Below the pieces are notes generated by a model. That model was not told the DNA's origin, did not search any database, and was given only the letters and a program-made list of their open reading frames with translations. Shown piece after piece: positions 1 through 5,563 of a stretch of DNA of 6,460 bases. Source of the stretch: Planctomycetaceae bacterium (lineage in GTDB: Bacteria > Planctomycetota > Planctomycetia > Pirellulales > Pirellulaceae). How positions within the stretch are numbered: the first letter of the stretch is position 1; every line of letters starts with the position of its first letter. The stretch spans positions 1 through 6,460 of the forward strand of contig JABHUV010000143.1 of the NCBI GenBank assembly GCA_018658605.1, in the 5' to 3' direction. Made by a program: the position numbers and the translations under genes.

Positions 1-1662
1 ATCCTTAACATCACTGTTGGGGTCAACATGTTTGCGTATATTAGCACTGTTGTTTCCTCCGTACGGGTCACCGGGAATTCCATCCCAGTGATAGGGTTCG
101 GTATCACGCAAACCCCGAATGGGCATGGTACTACGAGGCATAATCTGGTTACCGCCGGTGACGATGGGTGTATTAAGAACCCACAATAATTGGTCCGTAT
201 GTCCGTCGGGGTGACAACTAGCACAAGAGTAAGTTCCGGTTGTGGAAGCCGCTGCCGTATTAAACGCGATGCGACCACGCTTGACTTCAGAATCCGTAGA
301 ATCGTGGAGTTCGATTGTTTCGAGCACTTTTAGTTTCGTGGGGTTGGATACATCTAGCAGTGACACGGTGTTGGCGACTGCGTTAAGAACCCAGGCTTGA
401 GACGCTTGGCCGTTGGAATCAGATTGCAGAGCGATGCCACGTGGTACTGCGCCGACGTGTACGCGTCCAAGTATTTCGCCTGTCGCAACATCGAGCGTAA
501 AAATTGTATCGGAACTGGCCGCCGATGCGACGATCGTTGTATCGTCATCACTGATCTGGATCGCAAAGGGAGTTGCCAACGCCATTTCTCTATCTGGGTG
601 GTTTGGTGGGAGTGGTTCCAGTTCAAAAAAATCTGGTTTTTCCGGTTTGCCATCTTTAAAAACCACACTGGTGATTTGGTTAAGGAAAGCTCGGTTCTCC
701 AGTTCCTTCAGACCGTGTTTTTTTGTACCGGATTTGCCGTTAGCGTCATTACGAGCATCGGCCTGTGCAATAAATACTTTTCCGTTGGAATCAATCGTGA
801 GTCCGTAAAGCAACGTACCCAGTGTATCAACTACTTCGACAAGCTCATCAGTGTTCGTGTCGAAAACGTATAAATCACGATCTGGTACTTCGGGATGCTT
901 GATGATATCCGTCACGTGCCCCAGCGACAAAACGTTGTTCACCGCGATTGAGTGTTGCCAGGCGTCAAACGTTTCATATTCTTTATCCAGTTCGCCGGTA
1001 CCACCGGAAAGCTGGGATTTATTGTTGGATTCAAATGGAATGACATACAAACGATCACCTCGAACGGCAATCGCGCGGGGATCCTGTGCCGTGATGGGCA
1101 GTAACTTGGTGACCTTGCGACGGGCTACATTGATAACTGCGACAGCGTTTTCAGAAGAAAGAGCAACATACGCTTTGTCGTTACTAGCAAACGCAATGCC
1201 AACCGGTTCATCGAAACGAGTTGATTTATTGGTTGGGTGGAATCGTTGTACTGTGGCGACCACCTGCAGGTAAGATTTGCTTTTCGGTTCCGTGTCAATA
1301 ATGCTGACCGAGTCGGAAACGTGATTCGCCACCCAAACCTCTTTACCATCGGGTCGTGCGGCGATGCCAACTGGGTCAATACCGACCTTGACGCGACCGA
1401 TGATTTTACGGCTTTTGGTATGAATGACATCGACCGTATCGTCGGGCGTGTTGACGACGAAAACGAGACCGTTGCTAAGGGCAATCGGAGACGCATGTGG
1501 ACTCATATACGAGGAATGACTGATCGGGGTTGGTGGTAACGGAGAATTTGAAGTCTTAATGGCTGGAGATTTACGTGATGCAGTTTCGTTTTCTGCCGTT
1601 TCCAGCGATGCCGTTAGTGCGGTAAGCAGCAGCAGACTGGTGGTAATGGCGGTTAAACGCAT
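1..1662 (-). CDS. Exported YVTN-type beta-propeller protein with c-type heme motif (C-terminus outside window)
   Basis: The frame is open without a stop from the ATG at 1662 down to base 1, giving 554 residues, and continues past the left edge. Residues 1-25 are a Sec-type signal peptide (MRLTAITTSLLLLTALTAS). YVTN/YncE-like propeller repeats follow. Residues about 66-131 contain VFVVNTPDDTVDVI and EVWVANHVSDSVSIID, about 152-214 form another unit (KAYVALSSENAVAVI), and about 385-440 another (DTIFTLDVATGEILGRVHVG). A polar insertion lies at about 303-356 (NDANGKSGTK to EPLPPN). A single CXXCH motif (C480-A-S-C483-H484) predicts covalent heme c. The segment after it (PIVTGGNQIMPRSTMP, then HWDGIPGDPYGG) resembles the heme domain of planctomycete propeller-cytochromes and di-heme peroxidase-like proteins. 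The start is supported by GGAGTG at 1668-1673, five bases upstream. Likely periplasmic. A redox role is inferred; the substrate is unknown. Further heme motifs may lie beyond the window. Confidence 0.93.
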   Translation of the reverse strand, partial: MRLTAITTSLLLLTALTASLETAENETASRKSPAIKTSNSPLPPTPISHSSYMSPHASPIALSNGLVFVVNTPDDTVDVIHTKSRKIIGRVKVGIDPVGIAARPDGKEVWVANHVSDSVSIIDTEPKSKSYLQVVATVQRFHPTNKSTRFDEPVGIAFASNDKAYVALSSENAVAVINVARRKVTKLLPITAQDPRAIAVRGDRLYVIPFESNNKSQLSGGTGELDKEYETFDAWQHSIAVNNVLSLGHVTDIIKHPEVPDRDLYVFDTNTDELVEVVDTLGTLLYGLTIDSNGKVFIAQADARNDANGKSGTKKHGLKELENRAFLNQITSVVFKDGKPEKPDFFELEPLPPNHPDREMALATPFAIQISDDDTTIVASAASSDTIFTLDVATGEILGRVHVGAVPRGIALQSDSNGQASQAWVLNAVANTVSLLDVSNPTKLKVLETIELHDSTDSEVKRGRIAFNTAAASTTGTYSCASCHPDGHTDQLLWVLNTPIVTGGNQIMPRSTMPIRGLRDTEPYHWDGIPGDPYGGNNSANIRKHVDPNSDVKD

Positions 1663-1667
1663 GGTTT

Positions 1668-1673
1668 CACTCC
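1668..1673 (-). promoter_or_regulatory. Ribosome binding site of the propeller/cytochrome gene
   Basis: The minus strand reads GGAGTG, five bases before the ATG at 1662, in a good Shine-Dalgarno position. It supports this start and therefore the signal peptide. Confidence 0.75.
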
Positions 1674-1795
1674 GATCTAATTTAAAGTAGTTACCTGAAT
1701 ATAGTTTAAGATAAAAAACACTGTAATTACATGACAAATCGTATTATTACGTAACCTGTGGAATTAGCTCAATTTTGCCGGAATGAATTCTTTAA

Positions 1796-1853
1796 CCGGT
1801 TGTTCACTGCCTAACGAAGTCGCATCGCCAGACAGTGAACCATGGCCAACCGG
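1796..1853 (-). other. Imperfect hairpin, possible structured 5' leader RNA
   Basis: The outer stem pairs CCGGTTG (1796-1802) with CAACCGG (1847-1853), 7 bp. The inner stem pairs 1803-1812 with 1830-1839. A 17-base loop (1813-1829) and a one-sided 7-base bulge (1840-1846, CCATGGC) complete it. In a plus-strand transcript the inner stem has one C/A mismatch (1810/1832). In a minus-strand transcript the same pair is G-U, so the inner stem is ten continuous pairs. That asymmetry favours an RNA read on the minus strand, which would be the leader of the gene starting at 1662. It has no U-tract, so a terminator is unlikely. Function unknown. Confidence 0.45.
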
Positions 1854-1910
1854 CGTACGTCTTGTTGATGGTCTAGCTTTCGACTTGAGGGTAAGACCAA
1901 CCGCCCTTGT

Positions 1911-1951
1911 AAACAATCCGCTACTCGACTCCAGAATTGGACATTATATTT
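1911..1951 (-). repeat. 41-bp outward-facing repeat, copy A (with TATAATG)
   Basis: Read on the minus strand, this 41-mer begins AAATATAATGTCCAATTCTG and matches bases 2636-2676 of the plus strand at 38 of 41 positions. The three differences are A/G, T/C and G/C. Similarity fades quickly outside these limits. It contains TATAAT (plus coordinates 1943-1948), which could be a -10 box for minus-strand transcription toward the propeller gene about 280 bases away. No convincing -35 hexamer was found. The sequence also spells a 7-codon mini-frame (MSNSGVE, stop) without a ribosome binding site. Whether it is promoter, operator, leader or mobile-element remnant is open. Confidence 0.8.
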
Positions 1952-2085
1952 GTTGAATTTTAACTTTGTTTTTCTGATGGCGTTTCCATATTTTTAGACC
2001 CAGAAAAACTTCCGTCGTTTCCAGTGTTTTTCTTGCAACTCTTCTGGGCAACTAATAAACTCGACTCCGGCATTTAATCTCCTTA

Positions 2086-2403
2086 ATGGGGCGAGCCATT
2101 CGACTAAGTGTTTTCCGGAAAGTGAGTGCTCTGGTTCTGTCAGAAAAGTTGCTGGACTGGGACGCGTTTGAAAAACGCCTAGCGGTTTTCAAACGCCTTG
2201 TTGAGTTCTTTCAGGAGTTAGATGAGTTGTCCTGCAGTGTTGAGATAGATGAGATTTCGGTTTTATATTCTGTTGGAACAAGGCAATACAAATGCTTTAT
2301 GTGGTTCGGTTGGATCAACGCCCCTTCTCAGTTCGCCGAGTTGGGTTTTTTGAAACCACGTTGCCGACTGTCTGCAACGATAGATATTATCTTGACGCAA
2401 TAA
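2086..2403 (+). CDS. Doubtful ORF, hypothetical 105-residue protein
   Basis: This is an open frame of 105 codons with no family recognised. Residues about 19-50 would form a charged amphipathic helix (KLLDWDAFEKRLAVFKRL and onward), followed by a segment rich in aromatic residues (YKCFMWFGWINAP). Evidence against: there is no Shine-Dalgarno sequence before the ATG (upstream is ATTTAATCTCCTTA), a 33-bp palindrome falls inside it, and a protein-like frame on the opposite strand overlaps its first third. It lies between the two inverted 41-bp repeats. It may be a chance ORF or a decayed gene. Confidence 0.22.
   Translation: MGRAIRLSVFRKVSALVLSEKLLDWDAFEKRLAVFKRLVEFFQELDELSCSVEIDEISVLYSVGTRQYKCFMWFGWINAPSQFAELGFLKPRCRLSATIDIILTQ
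2164..2196. repeat. 33-bp imperfect palindrome
   Basis: The left arm GCGTTTGAAAA (2164-2174) pairs perfectly with TTTTCAAACGC (2186-2196) over 11 bp. One A/G mismatch (2175/2185) is followed by three more pairs (2176-2178 with 2182-2184) around a three-base loop. No T-tract follows on either strand, so an intrinsic terminator is unlikely. As DNA it could be a dimeric protein-binding site or a recombination-related structure; as RNA, a stable hairpin. Confidence 0.7.
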
Positions 2404-2445
2404 AATCTGATTAGTAAACTTGTCAGCGTTAATCTCGCTCACCAT

Positions 2446-2451
2446 AAGGAG
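2446..2451 (+). promoter_or_regulatory. Ribosome binding site of the small lipoprotein gene
   Basis: AAGGAG lies seven bases before the ATG at 2459. It selects this ATG over the in-frame upstream ATG at 2420 and makes the 50-codon gene credible despite its size. Confidence 0.8.
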
Positions 2452-2458
2452 TCTTTCG

Positions 2459-2611
2459 ATGAAGTGCGTTTCCGTAACAGCCTGTGTAATTTTGTCCGCT
2501 TTATTGGGTTGCGATGTAGAGGTCAAGGTTGGAGTCGGTGACGAAGGGGGCACTTTTGAGATTCGTACTTCAGAAACGGAAAGCCCGCCTGATGATCTTG
2601 GCGAGAAGTAG
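2459..2611 (+). CDS. Small predicted lipoprotein, 50 residues, function unknown
   Basis: The ORF runs from an ATG with an excellent upstream AAGGAG to a TAG at 2609-2611. The N-terminus (M-K, then CVSVTACVILSALLGC) is a short lipoprotein signal with a lipobox-like L-L-G-C, so C18 would be lipidated after cleavage. The mature part is only 33 residues and mostly acidic. It has an alternating valine strand (DVEVKVGVG), a glycine turn, a FEIRTSE segment and an acidic, proline-containing tail (ESPPDDLGEK). It has no transmembrane segment other than the signal. No family is recognised. It lies between the two outward-facing 41-bp repeats, 136 bp before the TTG (2748) that opens the next frame. An envelope-anchored small protein is inferred from the lipobox only. 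Confidence 0.7.
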   Translation: MKCVSVTACVILSALLGCDVEVKVGVGDEGGTFEIRTSETESPPDDLGEK

Positions 2612-2635
2612 TGATCGAGATATGAAAAAAGCAAT

Positions 2636-2676
2636 AAATATAATGTCCAATTCTGGGGCCGAGTAGCGGATTCTTT
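2636..2676 (+). repeat. 41-bp outward-facing repeat, copy B (with TATAATG)
   Basis: This is the inverted partner of 1911-1951 (38/41 identical). It sits 83 bp upstream of the ATG at 2760 and points toward the PQQ-like propeller gene. TATAAT lies at 2639-2644 with an A-rich stretch before it, but no clear -35 box at 15-19 bases. The mini-frame here would read MSNSGAE then stop. Distance and direction fit a promoter or operator for the plus-strand gene pair; a dispersed repeat unrelated to expression is the alternative. Confidence 0.8.
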
Positions 2677-2759
2677 GTATGAAGCGTGCGGCTCATGTTC
2701 TAATATCTAATAGAACTCGCTTGGCTTGATCACTACCACACATTTTTTTGAGCATCCCT

Positions 2760-4085
2760 ATGAACGTCTTCAGATATATTCTCGTGTTAGCGTTGTTGTT
2801 TCATGTAACTTTTCTCTCGGCACAGTCGCCTCAGGACAATTGGCATCAATGGCGAGGACCCAACAATACAGGTGTCTCTACCACGGCAAATCCTCCTGTT
2901 AAATGGAGCGAAACAGAAAATATCCAATGGAAGATTCCCATCGATGGCAATGGCAGTTCAACTCCCATTGTCTGGGGTAACCGCGTGTTCATCTTGACGG
3001 CCATCAACACAGAAATCGTCGATCCCAATCTTCCCAAACCAGAAGACCAACCGATGCGTGTCTTCGGAATCAAACACCCCAATACCCAATATCAGTGGGT
3101 AGTGATTTGCTTAGACCGAAAAACAGGTGACGAACAATGGCGCCGGACATCTGTCCAGAGAGTTCCTCACGAGGGACACCATGGTGATAATAATTTCGCT
3201 TCCGCCTCACCAGTTGTGGCCGACGGAAAAGTCTATTGCTGGTTTGGGTCCGCTGGTCTGTTTGTCTACGAATTGGATGGTACGCCGGTTTGGAATCGGG
3301 ACCTTGGGAAAGTTTATATGGGAGCGGCTCTTGGCGAAGGCTGTTCGCCGGTGGTACATGGAAACAGGGTGATCATTGTTCGAGATCAGCAGCGTCAATC
3401 GTCGATCGAAGTCCTCGACACTAAAAACGGAAAAACCATATGGAAATCCGAACGCGAAGAGGGCAATACTTGGGCCACACCAGCGATCGCCGAATACAAC
3501 GGCAAGGTACAGGTGATTACGTGCGCGTCGAACTATGTTCGCAGCTACGATTTGGAAAATGGCGAACTGATCTGGAAGTGTAGCGGACTGACCGGAAACG
3601 CGACCCCCTGTCCTATTGTAGAGGATGATCGTGTCCTAGTAATGACCGGTTACAAAGGGCATTCCGCGATGTCGTTGCCAATTACTGAGACCGGTGATCT
3701 TTCCGATTCCGATAAAATATTTTGGACCCATGATCGCGGCACACCCTACGTTCCTTCTCCCGTATTGTTGGAGGGAACGTTGTTTTTTAACCAGTCCAAT
3801 AGCGGGATTTGGACCGCGCTCGATTCCAGTTCAGGCAAAGTAGTACTTGAACGAACACGATTACCGGGAATATCAAAAATCTATGCTTCTCCGGTTGTTG
3901 CTCAGGGGAATGTCTATGTGACAGGTATCGATGGCCTGACGTTGATTTTAAGACCAGGCAACGCCCTTCACGTCGTCGCCTCCAATAAATTAAATGACAC
4001 GTTTAGCTCGTCTGCCGCAATCGCCGGAAAGCAACTGTTTTTGCGAGGAAACAAGCACCTCTATTGCATTTCCGAAACTCCGTAG
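2760..4085 (+). CDS. Secreted PQQ-like beta-propeller repeat protein
   Basis: The product is 441 residues from the ATG at 2760. The frame could also open at TTG 2748 (four extra residues), but the ATG has a weak GAG core seven bases upstream and gives a standard signal peptide (MNVFRYILVLALLFHVTFLS, cleavage near A21). The mature start NWHQWRGPNNTGVS (27-40) is a hallmark of planctomycete PQQ-like/BamB-type propellers. Blade-like units include SSTPIVWGNRVFI (66-78), ASPVVADGKVYCWFG (149-163), GCSPVVHGNRVIIV (194-207), ATPAIAEYNGKVQVIT (239-254), ATPCPIVEDDRVLVMTG (281-297), VPSPVLLEGTLFF (331-343), YASPVVAQGNVYV (375-387) and SSSAAIAGKQLFLRG (416-430), suggesting an eight-bladed fold. The family repeat does not prove PQQ binding, and it may be a structural or binding scaffold. 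A DUF1501 gene follows 106 bp downstream on the same strand. Confidence 0.93.
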   Translation: MNVFRYILVLALLFHVTFLSAQSPQDNWHQWRGPNNTGVSTTANPPVKWSETENIQWKIPIDGNGSSTPIVWGNRVFILTAINTEIVDPNLPKPEDQPMRVFGIKHPNTQYQWVVICLDRKTGDEQWRRTSVQRVPHEGHHGDNNFASASPVVADGKVYCWFGSAGLFVYELDGTPVWNRDLGKVYMGAALGEGCSPVVHGNRVIIVRDQQRQSSIEVLDTKNGKTIWKSEREEGNTWATPAIAEYNGKVQVITCASNYVRSYDLENGELIWKCSGLTGNATPCPIVEDDRVLVMTGYKGHSAMSLPITETGDLSDSDKIFWTHDRGTPYVPSPVLLEGTLFFNQSNSGIWTALDSSSGKVVLERTRLPGISKIYASPVVAQGNVYVTGIDGLTLILRPGNALHVVASNKLNDTFSSSAAIAGKQLFLRGNKHLYCISETP

Positions 4086-4147
4086 CCTATTGGATATTGT
4101 CTGCCAGTCCTCGGCAACTTAAACTAGCTCCGATTGTTGCGGTTCGC

Positions 4148-4153
4148 TATAAT
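4148..4153 (+). promoter_or_regulatory. Possible -10 box before the DUF1501 gene
   Basis: A perfect TATAAT lies in the 106-bp gap between the PQQ-like and DUF1501 genes, 27 bases before the ribosome binding site, a spacing that fits a transcription start near 4160. No acceptable -35 hexamer is visible at 15-19 bases. The pair may therefore be one transcript, with this as an internal promoter or a chance match. Confidence 0.25.
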
Positions 4154-4179
4154 GCGGGTAACGCGATAAAAACAAATAC

Positions 4180-4184
4180 AGGAG
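4180..4184 (+). promoter_or_regulatory. Ribosome binding site fixing a TTG start
   Basis: AGGAG lies seven bases before TTG at 4192. An in-frame stop (TAA, 4159-4161) lies just upstream, and no ATG occurs between it and the Tat motif. The TTG is therefore the start, despite being a rare codon. Confidence 0.8.
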
Positions 4185-4191
4185 TCGATCG

Positions 4192-5532
4192 TTGGCTTGT
4201 GCAAACACCAAACTTAGTCGCCGCCAGTTTTTTCAGGCTGGCGGACTATCAGTGGGCGCTCTGTCGCCGCTGGGTATTTCACTTGCGGACGTACTTGCTG
4301 CTGAGTCAACGGCGCTGGGCACCAATAAAAAAAACATCAACGTCATTTTTATGTTTCTCCAGGGTGGTGCGAGTCATTTGGACATGTATGACTTGAAGCC
4401 CGAGGCGCAACGAGAAATACGAGGACCCTACGATCCGGTCAGTACAGTCGTTCCTGGTATTCAACTTAGTGACCAACTCCCCCTCTTATCAAAACACACC
4501 GACAAGTTCTCGATGATTCGGTCGATGCACACCTACACTTCCAAACACGGAGAAGGTGATGTGCACATGATGTGCGGCACCCCCGTGAATCGCGACCTGC
4601 AGGGGCCTGGCATCGGCGCTGTGCTAAGCCAGCAACAACGCCAGCAAGCACCTATTCCGCCATTTATTCATTTTGGCAATATGAAACATCCCGCCTACAC
4701 GGCTCCGGGGTACGCAGGAGTCCTTGGCCGCAGTTTTGACCCGTTTTTGGTAACACAAGATCCGAACGCATCTAATTTCTCCGTGAGGGAATTCGACGTT
4801 CCGGAAGATGTCGATGTTGGGAGAATTCACAATCGGAAAACCCTGTTGTCCTCTCTGGATCGCTATCAACGAAAGGCAGAAGCCCAATTGGATTTTGCAC
4901 GGTCCCATGACGATTTCACTGCCCAGGCTTTAAGTCTGTCAACGAGTCGTGTTGCAAAACAGGCCTTTGACCTATCCAAGGAAAGGGATTCTCTCCGCGA
5001 TCGTTACGGGCGTGACCGTGTAGGGCAGAGTATGCTGATGGCACGACGTTTGGTGGAATCTGGTGTCCGCTTTGTGACAATCCAAGGATATGTTGACACT
5101 GGGATTTACGCTTGGGATCACCACTGGGGGATCTTCGACCATTTGGATACACAACTGCCTATTTACGATCGCAGTTATGCCGCTTTGCTGGAAGATCTCC
5201 ATGACCGTGGCATGTTAGATTCAACAATTGTTATAACCGCCGGCGAATTTGGACGAACGCCTCGTATTAATGATGAGAAACGAGGTCCCGGGCGAGACCA
5301 TTGGGGACGCTGTTTCACCGTCACTGTTGGGGGCGGCGGCATCAAAACAGGCATGGTAGTCGGTTCGAGTGATTCAGTTGGTGGTGTACCTGAGGACCGC
5401 CCTGTTTCTGTGCCAGATTTCGTGGCGACCATTTACCATGCCCTTGGACTCGACTCCAGTCGTGTAGTGATGGCTCAAGGGCGACCGGTCAAAATGTTAC
5501 CCGAGGGAACTCCGGTTCGAGAATTGATGTAG
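4192..5532 (+). CDS. Tat-exported DUF1501 family protein
   Basis: The product is 446 residues starting at TTG. The N-terminus carries a twin-arginine signal (S9-R-R-Q-F-F14, then a hydrophobic stretch AGGLSVGALSPLGISLA), so export is predicted to be in a folded state. The rest is a full-length DUF1501 protein, a family related in fold to alkaline phosphatase/sulfatase enzymes. FMFLQGGASHLDMYDLKP (53-70) is the opening strand with H62 and D64. TSKHGEGDVHMMCG (116-129) follows. MLMARRLVESGVRFVTIQGY (281-300) and YAWDHHWGIFDH (306-317) come next, then ITAGEFGRTPRIN (348-360) and the metal-site-like GRDHW (367-371). VPDFVATIYHALGL (407-420) closes the domain. Enzymatic activity has not been assigned for this family to my knowledge; a hydrolase-like metal site is inference. 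It follows the PQQ-like propeller and converges on the second DUF1501 gene 31 bp downstream. Confidence 0.95.
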   Translation: MACANTKLSRRQFFQAGGLSVGALSPLGISLADVLAAESTALGTNKKNINVIFMFLQGGASHLDMYDLKPEAQREIRGPYDPVSTVVPGIQLSDQLPLLSKHTDKFSMIRSMHTYTSKHGEGDVHMMCGTPVNRDLQGPGIGAVLSQQQRQQAPIPPFIHFGNMKHPAYTAPGYAGVLGRSFDPFLVTQDPNASNFSVREFDVPEDVDVGRIHNRKTLLSSLDRYQRKAEAQLDFARSHDDFTAQALSLSTSRVAKQAFDLSKERDSLRDRYGRDRVGQSMLMARRLVESGVRFVTIQGYVDTGIYAWDHHWGIFDHLDTQLPIYDRSYAALLEDLHDRGMLDSTIVITAGEFGRTPRINDEKRGPGRDHWGRCFTVTVGGGGIKTGMVVGSSDSVGGVPEDRPVSVPDFVATIYHALGLDSSRVVMAQGRPVKMLPEGTPVRELM

Positions 5533-5563
5533 AGTTTTCAAAATCGGACGAGCCACATCCTAG

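Larger units (their letters stand above)
1663..2458. other. Long intergenic region with structured and repeated elements
   Basis: About 800 bp separate the minus-strand propeller start from the small lipoprotein gene. No RNA gene was recognised. It holds the minus gene's ribosome binding site (1668-1673), an imperfect 58-nt hairpin (1796-1853), a shorter hairpin (TGGTCT 1869-1874 with AGACCA 1894-1899), one copy of a 41-bp repeat (1911-1951), a 9-bp inverted repeat (1968-1976 with 2001-2009, loop of 24) and a 33-bp palindrome (2164-2196). Two minus-strand frames without a convincing start codon (1764-1943 and 1994-2188) and one plus-strand ORF (2086-2403) are open but lack ribosome binding sites. 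The region may combine a long 5' leader of the minus gene with remnants of older coding sequence. Confidence 0.6.

Noticed and set aside
397..873. 158-codon plus-strand ORF and neighbouring plus frames at 413-1539
   Set aside because: They lie antisense to the propeller/cytochrome gene, which is continuously open over 554 codons with a signal peptide, blade repeats and CXXCH.
1796..1853. Integron attC-like site (GCCTAAC on plus)
   Set aside because: GCCTAAC fits one half of the consensus, but the partner GTTRRRY is not found at the required position and no integrase or cassette array is present.
1796..1853. Intrinsic terminator
   Set aside because: The hairpin has no U-tract after it on either strand and lies upstream of, not after, a gene.
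2263..2634. 123-codon minus-strand ORF over the lipoprotein gene
   Set aside because: It overlaps the well-supported lipoprotein gene antisense, has no ribosome binding site, and its composition (serine/threonine/proline-rich) fits a shadow frame.
4064..4396. 110-codon plus-strand ORF overlapping the end of the PQQ-like gene and start of the DUF1501 gene
   Set aside because: Out of frame with two strong genes; no ribosome binding site or recognisable domain.
5446..5470. Third copy of part of the 41-bp repeat (ACTCGACTCCAG)
   Set aside because: Only a dozen bases match, and they encode conserved-context residues (LDSS) of the DUF1501 protein; taken as chance.
5533..5563. Bidirectional terminator between the convergent DUF1501 genes
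   Set aside because: The 31-bp gap contains no inverted repeat or T-tract that I can see.
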